Part shown: in pieces, positions 6,520 through 14,701 of the stretch | How the letters are laid out: every line of letters begins with the position of its first letter | Position numbering within the stretch: the stretch's first letter is position 1 | NCBI GenBank assembly: GCA_964630755.1 | Contig: CAZVYS010000011.1 | Span: 1-31,741 of the forward strand | Direction: 5' to 3' | DNA: 31,741 bases | Source: CAZVYS01 sp964630755 | GTDB lineage: Bacteria; Patescibacteriota; Microgenomatia; UBA1400; CG1-02-47-37 | Notes under the pieces: generated by a model | The model's database searches: none | What the model saw: only the letters and a program-made list of their open reading frames with translations | Told to the model about the DNA's origin: nothing | Made by a program: the position numbers and the translations under genes

Positions 6520-8160
6520 ATGAATATTGTATCAAGGAAAAGGACAAAAATAATCTTCTGGTTGTTCTGGATTGGATTGTTTTTTTTCATCTGGACAAAA
6601 ATGTTAATGCTGGAGCCGAATGGATTGTATGCTGGCTGGGTGAACATTTGGGGTGATTGGGCAGCCCATCTTTCATATGCCACTAGTTTTGGGTATGGAA
6701 CAAATATCCCCCTAGAGATGCCGATCTTGGCTCAGGCTAAGTTTTCATATCCGTTTATGTCTAACTTATTATCTGGAGGGCTAATGAGGATAGGCGTTGG
6801 AATGATTTTAGCAATGTTAGTGCCAAGTTTTTTCCTGTCGATTTTTTTAGTATTTGCTTTATTTAAGATCGGAGAAAAAATAATTGGCGATATAAAAGGA
6901 GGAATTATCATTGGCATGCTTTTTTTATTTAATGGAGGCTTAGGGTTTTGGTGGTTTTTTAAAGATGTGGCTGAAAAAGGCTTGATAGAAGTTCTTAGCC
7001 ATCTGCCGCGAGAATATACTCATTTAGAAAAATTGGCTAATATCGAATGGATTAATATTATCAGCTCTCAAGTAGTGCCGCAGCGAGGATTTTTAATGGG
7101 ATTCCCGATAGCGGTGATTATTTATTGGCTGTTGTGGGAAAAGTTTTTAAGTAAAAAAAGAGTTAAAGGGATTATGATGGCCGGGTTGTTGGCTAGCTTG
7201 CTGCCCTTAATTCATGCTCATTCGTTTATATTGGTTAACTGGGTGGCGGGATGGTTAATGACTATTGAGGTGATTAAACAAAAAAAAGTGTCACTTCAAT
7301 TAATCAAAGTGTGGATTTATTACTGGTTGCCGGTTTTACTAATTGGCTTGCCTCAAGTTTATTATTTTTATGGCAGCTCCTTAGGTAATGAAGGATTTAT
7401 TCGATGGCAACCAGGTTGGATGGCTTATAAAGATAATAGTAATATTGTTTGGTTTTGGATAAAAAATCTAGGAGTAAGCCTAGGACTAGCTTTAACAGGG
7501 ATAAAATTAGCTAGTAAAAAATTAAGGTTATATAGTTTGCCTTTTTGGGGATTGTTTATAATAGCTAATTTGTGGATTTTTCAACCCTGGGAATGGGACA
7601 ATACTAAAATATTAACACATTGGTATTTGATGATCAGCATTTTAGGGACAGTAACTGTAGTTTGGGGATTTAAACAGAAAAAAAGGGCTGTAAAAGTGGT
7701 AACTGGATTATTTCTGGCTTTGAGTATAATGGCTGGTTTTTTGGATGCAGTTAGGTTAACCCAGTATGAGCATCAAAAGATTAGATTTTTTAATGTTCAA
7801 GAATTACAGTTGGCTGAGTGGGTGAAAGATAATACTGATAAGCGGGCTAGATTTTTAACGGCAGATAATCATGATCATTGGGTGCCAGTGTTGACTGGAA
7901 GAAAGATTGTGTTGGGCTTTAAAGGGTGGCTTTGGACCTATGGAATTAATTACTCTAATCAAGAGATAGCTACTAATCAAATGTTTCGAGGGGGAGAAAT
8001 GGCTAAAAAGCGCTTAGAGGAATACGGAGTTAGTTACGTGGTGATTGGGCCAAAAGAAAGAAAAAAAGAAATTAATGAAGAGTTTTATAAAGATAATTTT
8101 AAACTTGTTTACGAACTTGGTGAAACTAAAATATTCCAGGTTCGTAACCTGGAATTGTAA
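6520..8160 (+). CDS. Large polytopic membrane protein, probable GT-C-type glycosyltransferase
   Basis: The product has 546 residues, with about 10 membrane segments over the first 400 and a soluble C-terminal domain (about 420-546). The first outside loop holds WGDWAAHLSYATSFGYG, an acidic motif placed like the catalytic Asp of GT-C enzymes that use lipid-linked sugars. The C-terminal part (LAEWVKDNTDKRARFLTADN...RLEEYGVSYVVIGPKE) resembles the periplasmic domains of such enzymes. I do not recognise the exact family, so the substrate is unknown. The last residues (FQVRNLEL) are encoded by a palindromic element at 8133-8155, so the mobile repeat reshaped the C-terminus. The start is fixed by the leaderless -10 box and abuts the start of the divergent gene. 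Confidence 0.65.
   Translation: MNIVSRKRTKIIFWLFWIGLFFFIWTKMLMLEPNGLYAGWVNIWGDWAAHLSYATSFGYGTNIPLEMPILAQAKFSYPFMSNLLSGGLMRIGVGMILAMLVPSFFLSIFLVFALFKIGEKIIGDIKGGIIIGMLFLFNGGLGFWWFFKDVAEKGLIEVLSHLPREYTHLEKLANIEWINIISSQVVPQRGFLMGFPIAVIIYWLLWEKFLSKKRVKGIMMAGLLASLLPLIHAHSFILVNWVAGWLMTIEVIKQKKVSLQLIKVWIYYWLPVLLIGLPQVYYFYGSSLGNEGFIRWQPGWMAYKDNSNIVWFWIKNLGVSLGLALTGIKLASKKLRLYSLPFWGLFIIANLWIFQPWEWDNTKILTHWYLMISILGTVTVVWGFKQKKRAVKVVTGLFLALSIMAGFLDAVRLTQYEHQKIRFFNVQELQLAEWVKDNTDKRARFLTADNHDHWVPVLTGRKIVLGFKGWLWTYGINYSNQEIATNQMFRGGEMAKKRLEEYGVSYVVIGPKERKKEINEEFYKDNFKLVYELGETKIFQVRNLEL
6526..6534 (-). promoter_or_regulatory. Extended -10 TGATACAAT for the PMT gene
   Basis: On the minus strand TGATACAAT ends 6 bases before the ATG whose first base is 6519. 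The box lies inside the first codons of the gene at 6520, so the two divergent promoters are buried in each other's coding sequence. Confidence 0.55.
8133..8155 (-). repeat. REP-like palindrome R1
   Basis: ATTCCAGGTT-CGT-AACCTGGAAT: perfect 10-bp arms with a 3-base centre. It is the reverse orientation of R2, R3 and R4, and encodes the C-terminus of the upstream membrane protein. Confidence 0.85.
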
Positions 8161-8169
8161 TGCTATACT
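8161..8169 (+). promoter_or_regulatory. Extended -10 TGCTATACT for the RAYT gene
   Basis: TGCTATACT ends exactly 6 bases before ATG 8176, a leaderless arrangement. It overlaps the stop codon of the upstream gene and lies just after R1, so the element seems to bring its own promoter. Confidence 0.6.
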
Positions 8170-8175
8170 AGATTA

Positions 8176-8826
8176 ATGCCCAGCGAATATTATAATCGTA
8201 ATTTTAGAACACAGTATTTTTACCACATCTTCAATAGAGGCGCCTATAAAAACAGGGTTTTTCTCAATAAATCTGATTACGAAATCTTTATTTCCATTCT
8301 AGCTTATTATTTAATTTATCCTAAAACTAAAAACTTCGCCTACCAAAAAAAAGTAAATGAATTCCAGGTTACGAACCTGGAAAAAAAACAAACTGTGCAT
8401 TTAGTCGCCTATTGTTTAATGCCTAATCATTTTCATTTGCTTTTAAAGCAATTGCCTAACGCTACAAAGAAAACAAATATTTCAAATTTAATGCGTCGAT
8501 TAATGATCACCTATGCAATGTATTTTCAAAATAAATACGATCATGCTGGGGCTATTTTCCAAGGCAGATATAAAAATGTCATTGTTGACATTGATGAGCA
8601 ACTTGTTTATTTATCAAAATATATTCATCTTAATCCTCAAAAAATAACTCAAAAGTTAGAGAAATATATGTTTTCTTCTTTTCCAGCATATATTAATACA
8701 GTAAGGCAACCTGATTGGCTTCATCCTGAGTATGTATTAAAACTACAAAAGGGTTATAAAAAGTTCGTTGAAGCGCCTATAGAAGATAAAGAAACGAGAG
8801 TAATTGAGAAACTTATCCTAGAGTAA
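8176..8826 (+). CDS. REP-associated tyrosine transposase (RAYT, Y1/HUH, IS200-like)
   Basis: The 216-residue single-strand DNA transposase would nick and join at REP palindromes. It has the N-terminal FYHIFNRGAYKNRVFL block typical of the family, the metal-binding HUH motif in MPNHFHLLLK, the GRYKNVIVD block, and the catalytic Tyr most likely in YLSKYIHLNPQK. The length is normal for RAYTs. One of its own palindromes (8362-8382) is inserted in frame between the N-terminal block and the HUH motif, adding EFQVTNLEK without breaking the frame. Inverted palindromes flank the gene, and a further copy lies 5.5 kb away at 14299. It is probably intact and active, or recently so. Confidence 0.9.
   Translation: MPSEYYNRNFRTQYFYHIFNRGAYKNRVFLNKSDYEIFISILAYYLIYPKTKNFAYQKKVNEFQVTNLEKKQTVHLVAYCLMPNHFHLLLKQLPNATKKTNISNLMRRLMITYAMYFQNKYDHAGAIFQGRYKNVIVDIDEQLVYLSKYIHLNPQKITQKLEKYMFSSFPAYINTVRQPDWLHPEYVLKLQKGYKKFVEAPIEDKETRVIEKLILE
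8362..8382 (+). repeat. REP-like palindrome R2, inside the transposase gene
   Basis: TTCCAGGTT-ACG-AACCTGGAA: perfect 9-bp arms, 21 bp long and therefore frame-preserving. Same orientation as R3 and R4. Confidence 0.85.
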
Positions 8827-8850
8827 ATTCCAGGTTACGAACCTGGAATT
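8826..8850 (+). repeat. REP-like palindrome R3, shared by two convergent gene ends
   Basis: AATTCCAGGTT-ACG-AACCTGGAATT: perfect 11-bp arms. Its first base is the last base of the transposase stop codon, and its right arm contains two bases of the stop codon of the minus-strand gene ending at 8849. Confidence 0.85.
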
Positions 8851-9907
8851 ATTGATTTTGGTAAAGGATTTCGTTAACGTAGTCAAAAACTGATTGCCAG
8901 TCATTATTGATAGGAAGCAAGACCCATTGACCATGCAGACTTACAGGTGGATTATATAAAAGAGCCGGCACATCTTCTGATTGACTCCCCTGGTCAATAA
9001 TTCCGGTTCTAATATTAGTCTTGTCTAGACGAAGAGCCAGTTTAATTAAGTCGATAAAAGTACTAGATGGCAGGTCAGTTTTAACTGAGTTATTGAATGT
9101 TTTTCTTAGCATTTTTATTGTTTTTGGGCTAGTTAGGACCTTAAAAGATAGAAGTTTTTCTTTGAAGGCCAAGATAACTCGCTGTTGACGTTGAGCACGA
9201 GCGTAATCAGTGCCGGCTTCGCCGTCTGCATTGCGAGAGCGAACATATTTAAGAGCAGTGATGCCATCCATGTGTTGCTGGCCTGAGCTAAATTCAATTT
9301 TTTCGTATCGATCTTCTTCAGGCTCGGCGTCTTCTTTTCCAGGAATGGGGTATTTTTCGTCAACAAAAGCTAAGGGGACATAAATATCAATGCCGCCAAT
9401 AATATCAATGGCTTTTTCAAAACCAGAAAAATCTAAGAGAACACCGTAATGAACAGGTTGATTGATAATTTCTGAAACAGCGGATTTAGCTAAAGTAAGG
9501 CCGTCGCCGGCTGATTTTTCTTCTCCAAAATGATAGGCAGTATTAAGTTTGGCTGATAAAGACTCTACCCAAATATCTCGAGGCAAAGAAATTAAAACAG
9601 TGTCACTTGAGACAAGGTTGGTAGAAGTTAACATGATGCTATCAGTTAGGTCAGCGCCCGGGTGACTGCCGCCGCCAACGCCCAATAAAAGAATGTTAGT
9701 TCTGTTTTTAAAATGGTTTAAGCTTTTGATGCTCGGGTTAATGGCAGTAATAAGGGCAACCGGGCCTTTAAAGATTTTGTTAGCAACTGAGGCTAAGCTG
9801 GGAGAAAATTTTAAAAAGATGGTTATGATTAAAGCAATGATGATTAAGTAGGTGGCCGGGCGGGTAAATTTAAGATATTTATAGAATCGGCGTTTGAGTT
9901 TTGACAT
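8849..9907 (-). CDS. LytR-CpsA-Psr (LCP) family cell-wall glycopolymer ligase
   Basis: The 352-residue protein has a short basic cytoplasmic tail, one membrane segment (about 18-38) and an extracellular LCP domain. LCP enzymes transfer polyprenyl-diphosphate-linked glycopolymers to peptidoglycan or proteins. Domain motifs are RTNILLLGVGG, ADLTDSIML (pyrophosphate-binding Asp), TVLISLPRDIWV (catalytic Arg), FEKAIDIIGGIDIYVP and ALKYVRSRNADGEAGTDYARAQRQQRVI (the Arg-rich lipid-phosphate site). The linker between the domain and the C-terminus is short. The gene diverges from the helicase operon, and TGGTAGAAT lies 9 bases before its ATG. Glycan-building genes at 24017-29411 could supply its substrate. 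Confidence 0.9.
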   Translation of the reverse strand: MSKLKRRFYKYLKFTRPATYLIIIALIITIFLKFSPSLASVANKIFKGPVALITAINPSIKSLNHFKNRTNILLLGVGGGSHPGADLTDSIMLTSTNLVSSDTVLISLPRDIWVESLSAKLNTAYHFGEEKSAGDGLTLAKSAVSEIINQPVHYGVLLDFSGFEKAIDIIGGIDIYVPLAFVDEKYPIPGKEDAEPEEDRYEKIEFSSGQQHMDGITALKYVRSRNADGEAGTDYARAQRQQRVILAFKEKLLSFKVLTSPKTIKMLRKTFNNSVKTDLPSSTFIDLIKLALRLDKTNIRTGIIDQGSQSEDVPALLYNPPVSLHGQWVLLPINNDWQSVFDYVNEILYQNQ

Positions 9908-9909
9908 TG

Positions 9910-9918
9910 TGTTAAGAT
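9910..9918 (+). promoter_or_regulatory. Extended -10 TGTTAAGAT, leaderless, for the helicase operon
   Basis: TGTTAAGAT ends 6 bases before ATG 9925. It overlaps the divergent -10 box at 9917-9925, so the two polymerases would compete for this site. Confidence 0.55.
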
Positions 9919-9925
9919 TCTACCA
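9917..9925 (-). promoter_or_regulatory. Extended -10 TGGTAGAAT for the LCP gene
   Basis: On the minus strand TGGTAGAAT ends 9 bases before the ATG starting at 9907. Its first base is the A of the opposite gene's ATG. Confidence 0.45.
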
Positions 9926-11760
9926 TGACTAAAAATTGGCTTAAAGCTTTAAATGAAGCGCAAAAAAAGGCGGTTTGTTTTGGCGAAGGACCACTGTTGA
10001 TTTTAGCTGGAGCAGGAAGTGGCAAAACAAGAGCCTTAACTTATAGAGCAGCTTATTTAATCAAAGAAAGGCTAGAGTCACCGGATAGGATTTTGCTGGT
10101 AACTTTTACAAATAAAGCGGCAGATGAAATGAAGAAGCGGGTAAAAAAATTGGTAGGAGACGAAATTGAGTTACCAATGGCAGGAACATTTCATTCATTT
10201 GGGGCTAAGTTTTTAAGAACTGAAGGGAAGCACTTGGGAATTCCAATCAACTACAGCATCTATGATGAAGCTGACTCATTGGAGGCGATTAAGCAGGCAA
10301 TGAAAAATTTAGATATAAGTAATGCGCAGTATAAACCAAAAGCTATTAAGGCAAGTATATCGGGTGCGAAAAACGAGCTAATTACTGGCCTGGCCTATGG
10401 CCAGTTTGCTCGAGGCGGATTTCAAGAGGTGGTTTCTAAAGTATTTTTGGAATATCAAAGACTATTAAAAAAATATGAAGCTCTAGATTTTGATGATTTA
10501 TTGCTAGAAACGGTTCGATTGCTGAAAAAAGAAAAAAAAGTGCTTGATTATTATAGAAATAAATTTAGGTATGTTTTAGTAGATGAATACCAAGATACTA
10601 ATAAAGCCCAGTATGAATTAACTAAGATGCTCTCAAGTAAATGGCGAAATTTATGTGCAGTGGGTGATTTTTCACAATCGATCTATAGTTTTAGGGGGGC
10701 AGATTATAGAAATTTGAAAAAACTAGAAATTGACTACCCCGACTTAACGGTAATTAATTTAGAGCAAAATTATAGATCAACCCAAACAATTCTAAAAGCA
10801 GCCAATCAAATTATTTCTAAGAATAAATCTCACCCGATATTGAGTTTGTGGACTAAATCTAAATTAGGAGACAGGTTAAAGATTTTTGAAGCTAATGATG
10901 AGAAAGAGGAAGCCAGGTTTATTATCGAACAGATAAAAAAAATAAAAAACTATAAAGAAGTGGCAGTTTTATATCGAACTAATGCTCAATCAAGAGTAAT
11001 GGAAGAAATGTTAATAAAAGCTGGAATTCCGTACGTATTGGTAGGGGGAGTTAAGTTTTATCAGAGAAAGGAAATAAAAGATTGTTTGGCATATTTAAGA
11101 TTTATCTATAATTCTAAAGATGCGGTTAGTTATAAACGAATTGAAAAGTTAGGCAAAAGAAGGTTGGAAAAATTATTAAACTGGGTTGAGAAATTCGGCA
11201 AAAAAAGAATAGAAAAACTAACAAGTTTGGAGCTGCTGAATCAAGTGCTAAAGACAACAGAATATCTTAACAAGTTTAATAAAAAAGATGAACAAGATTT
11301 AATGCGACTTGAAAACATCAAAGAGTTAAAAAGTGTGACTAGAGATTTTAAAAGCCTAGCTAGCTTTTTAGAAAATGTAGCATTAATAGAAGAAGGGCAG
11401 AAAAAAGGTAATCAAAAAGGAATAACCTTAATGACCTTGCACGCTTCTAAAGGATTGGAATTTAAGGCTGTTTTCATGATTGGCATGGAAGAAGGTTTGT
11501 TCCCCCATTCAAGATCAATGATGGATAAGTATGAACTAGAAGAGGAGCGAAGGCTTTGTTATGTAGGAATAACTAGAGCCAAAGAAAGCTTGTATTTATC
11601 ATATGCATATAAAAGGTTGTATTTTGGTTTGAGGTCTAGCAATGCAGTATCAAGATTCTTGGGAGATATTGAAGAAAATTTACTAGAAATGGTGGAGTCA
11701 AAGAACCACTCCCTACCAAGGGATGACTCAAATGATATTATATTAATAGATGATTATTAG
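9925..11760 (+). CDS. UvrD/PcrA-like superfamily 1 DNA helicase
   Basis: The 611-residue ATP-dependent 3'-5' DNA helicase carries all main motifs in order: NEAQKKAV (Q motif, about 10-17), Walker A AGAGSGKT (28-35, K34), VTFTNKAADEMKKR (Ia), VLVDEYQDTN (II), AVGDFSQSIYSFRGAD (III), INLEQNYRSTQTI (IV), MTLHASKGLEFKAVF (V) and EERRLCYVGITRAKE (VI). It is shorter than E. coli UvrD (about 720) and lacks the long C-terminal tail. UvrD/PcrA proteins serve excision repair, mismatch repair and removal of stalled proteins. It is the first gene of a tight operon; the next gene starts inside its last codons. This helicase is distinct from the helicase-nuclease at 14730. Confidence 0.92.
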   Translation: MTKNWLKALNEAQKKAVCFGEGPLLILAGAGSGKTRALTYRAAYLIKERLESPDRILLVTFTNKAADEMKKRVKKLVGDEIELPMAGTFHSFGAKFLRTEGKHLGIPINYSIYDEADSLEAIKQAMKNLDISNAQYKPKAIKASISGAKNELITGLAYGQFARGGFQEVVSKVFLEYQRLLKKYEALDFDDLLLETVRLLKKEKKVLDYYRNKFRYVLVDEYQDTNKAQYELTKMLSSKWRNLCAVGDFSQSIYSFRGADYRNLKKLEIDYPDLTVINLEQNYRSTQTILKAANQIISKNKSHPILSLWTKSKLGDRLKIFEANDEKEEARFIIEQIKKIKNYKEVAVLYRTNAQSRVMEEMLIKAGIPYVLVGGVKFYQRKEIKDCLAYLRFIYNSKDAVSYKRIEKLGKRRLEKLLNWVEKFGKKRIEKLTSLELLNQVLKTTEYLNKFNKKDEQDLMRLENIKELKSVTRDFKSLASFLENVALIEEGQKKGNQKGITLMTLHASKGLEFKAVFMIGMEEGLFPHSRSMMDKYELEEERRLCYVGITRAKESLYLSYAYKRLYFGLRSSNAVSRFLGDIEENLLEMVESKNHSLPRDDSNDIILIDDY

Positions 11761-12859
11761 AGAAATCACCAAAAGCGATAAAAAGATGTTTAACCAGGCG
11801 GCAAGCCATCCTTTGCAGTCTTTTGAATGGGGGGAGTTTAGAAAAAAAACAGGTGTAATGGTGATCAGAAAAGGAATCTTTGAAAAAAATCAAATCCTGG
11901 CCCCTGTGCAAGTAACAATCCACCCACTGCCAAAGGTGAAGTATACGGTAGGATATTTTCCAAAAGGGATTATGCCTGATGAAGACCAGATTAAAGTGCT
12001 TAGAGATATTGGTAAAGAAAATAAATGCGTCATGATAAAGATGGAGCCAAACGTGGGCTCAAAAATCGTTGAAGGACGACCAGATATTCATGCTTTTTCG
12101 ACAATTGATGAGTTCTTGATTAAACGAGGGTGTGTAAAAGGCAGACCAATCTTTACCAAGCATACATTTAAAATAAATTTGGCAAAAAGTGAAGAAGATC
12201 TTTTGAGCAAAATGCAGAGCAAGACTCGATACAACATTAGGCTAGCAGAAAGAAAAGGAGTTAGGGTGGCTGTAGATAATTCAGAAAATAGTTTTAAGTG
12301 GTTTTTAAAATTACTGTTTGAACAGACAATAAAAAGGCAGGGATTTTATGCTCATACTCCAGAATATTTTAAAGCTCTTTTTGAAGTGCTTAAAAAAGCT
12401 AAGATGGCTCATTTATTAAGAGCTGAATACAAAGGTCAAACTTTGGCCGTATTCATGGTTTTTGTGTTTAATAAAACCATTTATTATCCATACGGAGCCT
12501 CGACCAGAGCCCATAAAGAATTAATGGCTCCAAATCTTTTAATGTGGGAGGCGATTAAATTTGGTAAAACTCTAGGCTGTAAATCGTTAGATATGTGGGG
12601 ATCTTTAGGGCCCGATCCGAATAAAAAAGATGACTGGTATGGATTTCATCGATTTAAGCAGGGGTATGGTGGAGACTTAGTAGAGTTTACAGGGAGTTAT
12701 GATTTGGTGATTGAGCCGAAAGTATATCCTTGGTATAGAAAAGCAGATATAACCAGGTGGAAAGCGCTTAGAATTAAAGCTGAAGTTAAAAAGATGCCAT
12801 TTAAGCTAAAAAAGGCTGGGAAATCCGGAATGAGGACCTTAACTAGCTTGTTTGAGTAA
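11750..12859 (+). CDS. FemAB/FemX-family peptidyltransferase
   Basis: This 369-residue protein of the FemAB group (GNAT-like fold) adds amino acids from aminoacyl-tRNA to the peptidoglycan stem peptide. Typical blocks are HPLQSFEWGEFRKKTG at the N-terminus, KTRYNIRLAERKGV in the first GNAT-like half, and AVFMVFVFNKTIYYPYGAS with MWGSLGPDPNKKDDWYGFHRFKQGYGG in the second. The start overlaps the helicase end by 11 bases and a second FemAB gene follows directly, as in lineages that build two-step cross-bridges. The amino acid used cannot be read from the sequence. Confidence 0.88.
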   Translation: MIIREITKSDKKMFNQAASHPLQSFEWGEFRKKTGVMVIRKGIFEKNQILAPVQVTIHPLPKVKYTVGYFPKGIMPDEDQIKVLRDIGKENKCVMIKMEPNVGSKIVEGRPDIHAFSTIDEFLIKRGCVKGRPIFTKHTFKINLAKSEEDLLSKMQSKTRYNIRLAERKGVRVAVDNSENSFKWFLKLLFEQTIKRQGFYAHTPEYFKALFEVLKKAKMAHLLRAEYKGQTLAVFMVFVFNKTIYYPYGASTRAHKELMAPNLLMWEAIKFGKTLGCKSLDMWGSLGPDPNKKDDWYGFHRFKQGYGGDLVEFTGSYDLVIEPKVYPWYRKADITRWKALRIKAEVKKMPFKLKKAGKSGMRTLTSLFE

Positions 12860-12860
12860 G

Positions 12861-13675
12861 ATGGTAGACTTACGGCAGAGTGAAGAATACGGGCAATACA
12901 TGAAATGTTTAGGTTGGAAAGTTAATAAAGGAGTGTTTGTTAAATTATTGCCGCTAGGAATTAAATTTATTAAATGGCAAAGACCAGAAAAAATTGAGCT
13001 TGTTAAAGATAAGGCTTTTTTAATAAAAATTGAGCCAAATGTCTTAAGGAGTAATAAAAAAATTGTAGATAAGCTAAAAACTTTTGGCTTTAAGCAAGAT
13101 AGATCACCAATGCTACCAACTAAAACAATTTGGCTTGATTTACAAAAAACCCAAGATCAATTGCTTAAAGGCATGCATTCTAAGACTAGATATAACATTA
13201 AAAAACATGAGCAAGAAGTTCGAGTTATTAAAGGTGATTTGATTACTGAAAATGATTTAAAAAAATTTTATAAAATTTATGTTAATAATGTTAAGCAAAG
13301 AAAATTCTGGGGGTTAAGCTATAAAAACTTTAATGATTTGTTTAGTTGTTTTAAAGATAAGGCTTATTTGCTGATGACTAGTGAAGGGGGCTTGACTTTG
13401 TTGATTCATGATTTGGTGGCCTATTACTCACATAATGCAGTGACAAAGAAAGGAAGGCAACAGTTTTTGCCAACTACATTAACCTTTGAAGCNNNNNNNN
13501 NNAAAAACTAAAATGTAAACGATTTGATTTTGAGGGGATAGCGGATGAAAGGTATCCGGTGACTAGAAAATGGAAAGGATTTAGTCGGTTTAAAAAAAGT
13601 TTTGGGGGAACTGAGGTAGAATATATAGGATCATTTAGTAAATACTGCTGGAGGTGCCTATGGCCAGTAAAATAA
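12861..13675 (+). CDS. Second FemAB-family peptidyltransferase, interrupted by an assembly gap
   Basis: This paralogue of the preceding gene shares the KTRYNIKKHEQEV and LWLDLQ-type blocks. The ATG at 12861 is one base after the previous stop. Ten N at 13493-13502 interrupt it; before the gap the frame is 0 and after it the FemAB C-terminus resumes in another frame (KCKRFDFEGIADERYPVTRKWKGF..., stop 13673-13675). The gene is therefore probably whole in the organism and the run of N is a placeholder of unknown true length. The post-gap part holds the conserved RF.KKSFGG block. The end overlaps the next gene by 16 bases. Confidence 0.8.
13493..13502. other. Assembly gap (10 N)
   Basis: Ten undetermined bases interrupt the second femAB gene. 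The frame differs on the two sides, so the real distance is not 10 bases or the flanks contain an error. Confidence 0.99.
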
Positions 13676-13854
13676 AGGCAATTCTAGATGGACCGCTGCA
13701 AGTTTCTGGTGGCGCATCAGTAACTGACGCTAGTGGAAAAGAAAAAACTTTTGATGAAAATAACGACGCCTGGTTATGTCGATGTGGAGCCAGTAAGAAT
13801 AAGCCTTATTGTGATGGCTCACATAAGAAAATAAATTATAAAGCGGATAAGTGA
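13660..13854 (+). CDS. CDGSH-type iron-sulfur protein
   Basis: This small protein of 64 residues has the full 2Fe-2S ligand signature in LCRCGASKNKPYCDGSHKK: Cys-x-Cys-x2-Ser-x3-Pro-x-Cys-Asp-Gly-Ser-His, three Cys and one His. There is no membrane segment, so it is expected in the cytoplasm. The role of bacterial CDGSH proteins is mostly unknown; electron transfer or redox sensing is proposed. GGAGG (13650-13654) lies 5 bases before ATG 13660 and fixes the start, which is preferred over GTG 13654. It lies between femAB and the SpoU gene, with which it shares the TGATG overlap. Confidence 0.9.
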   Translation: MASKIKAILDGPLQVSGGASVTDASGKEKTFDENNDAWLCRCGASKNKPYCDGSHKKINYKADK

Positions 13855-14330
13855 TGTATTTAGCGCTTGAGAATGTAAGGAGTCTTTATAATGTCGGCTC
13901 GGTGATGCGAACGATGAGTTTTTTTGGGATAAAAAATTTATTGCTTGTGGGCTATTCAGGTAGAAAAAAGCCAGGCTTAAACAAGCTGCATGAAAAAGTA
14001 ACAAAAACAGCTTTAGGGGCTGAAAAAGATATTAAGATTAATTTTTTAAAAAATTCTGATGAGCTGATTAAATTTTGTAAACAAAATAAAACAAGACTAG
14101 TGGCAATAGAGCAAGATAAGAAAAGTGTGAATTTGGAAGATTGGAAGGCGAAGAAGAAAAGTGTGGTAGTTTTGGGAAATGAACTTCAAGGAGTCTCCCT
14201 GGAGGTGCTTAAGACTGCTGATGAAATTATAGAAATCCCCCGCTTGGGGAAAAAGGGCAGTTTAAATGTGGCTACTGCGGCGGGAATTGTGATTGCTAAA
14301 TATTCCAGGTTACGAACCTGGAATATTTAG
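13854..14330 (+). CDS. SpoU/TrmH-family RNA 2'-O-methyltransferase
   Basis: A SPOUT-class methyltransferase of 158 residues that uses S-adenosylmethionine in a knotted fold. All three SpoU motifs are present: NVRSLYNVGSVMRTMSFFG (motif 1, with catalytic Arg), VVLGNELQGVS (motif 2) and IEIPRLGKKGSLNVATAAGI (motif 3, the knot). There is no N-terminal RNA-binding extension, so it is close to the short TrmL-like forms; the rRNA or tRNA target is not clear. ATG 13854 overlaps the previous stop. The last codons lie in palindrome R4, and its stop TAG overlaps the stop of the convergent gene. Confidence 0.9.
   Translation: MYLALENVRSLYNVGSVMRTMSFFGIKNLLLVGYSGRKKPGLNKLHEKVTKTALGAEKDIKINFLKNSDELIKFCKQNKTRLVAIEQDKKSVNLEDWKAKKKSVVVLGNELQGVSLEVLKTADEIIEIPRLGKKGSLNVATAAGIVIAKYSRLRTWNI
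14299..14327 (+). repeat. REP-like palindrome R4 at two convergent gene ends
   Basis: The arms are 13 bp (AATATTCCAGGTT and its complement) around the centre ACG, with the same core CCAGGTTACGAACCTGG as R2 and R3. It encodes the C-terminus of the SpoU protein and ends at the overlapping stops, so it may also end transcription in both directions. Confidence 0.85.
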
Positions 14331-14695
14331 CTGATGATTGCCTCGACCTCGTCGGGCAATTGAGGCTGAACTTCGTTTTCATTCCAAGTAAGCCAGAGAA
14401 GTAGTCTTTCTCTTATTTCTCTTAAGTGATTGATCTCTTTTAACATTTTTTCGGCGGCGGCCATTGATTTATCTTCTCGAACTAGTTGATAGTAAACCTT
14501 AACTAGTTGATCTAAGCGGTTGGATAAAGCTTGGTAAACGGCTAGAATTCTGCCTTGCCGTGATCTTCGTTTATAGGCTTTGTAGCGACATAGCCTCATC
14601 CATTCACCAGCCAGGATTTCTCGATCTAAAGTAGATTCTTGGGCTGACTCTTTTTTCTGAGATTTTTCTTTGTTTTTAGCTTTTTCGTAGATCAT
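14327..14695 (-). CDS. Small charged coiled-coil protein, function unknown
   Basis: The 122-residue protein begins with a Lys/Glu/Gln-rich stretch, followed by a probably helical body rich in Arg, Leu and Glu (LAGEWMRLCRYKAYKRRSRQ, then MAAAEKMLKEINHLREIRER) and a short acidic end. There is no membrane segment or known motif. It is a single gene with its own leaderless promoter (TGATAAAAT, 6 bases before the ATG). The start is supported by that box. No family was recognised. Confidence 0.6.
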   Translation of the reverse strand: MIYEKAKNKEKSQKKESAQESTLDREILAGEWMRLCRYKAYKRRSRQGRILAVYQALSNRLDQLVKVYYQLVREDKSMAAAEKMLKEINHLREIRERLLLWLTWNENEVQPQLPDEVEAIIS

Positions 14696-14701
14696 ATGAG
14701 T

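Larger units (their letters stand above)
8133..8850 (+). mobile_element. RAYT transposase gene flanked by inverted REP-like palindromes
   Basis: The unit runs from palindrome R1 (8133-8155) through the transposase gene (8176-8826) to palindrome R3 (8826-8850). R1 has centre CGT and R3 has centre ACG, so the two are inverted relative to each other, as expected for REP elements around a RAYT gene. R1 sits in the end of the upstream gene and R3 overlaps the ends of two convergent genes, which suggests insertion at gene ends. No target-site duplication is evident by eye. Confidence 0.6.

Noticed and set aside
8133..14327. Four palindrome copies as a possible CRISPR array
   Set aside because: Copies are irregularly spaced (hundreds to thousands of bases), differ in orientation, and there are no cas genes.
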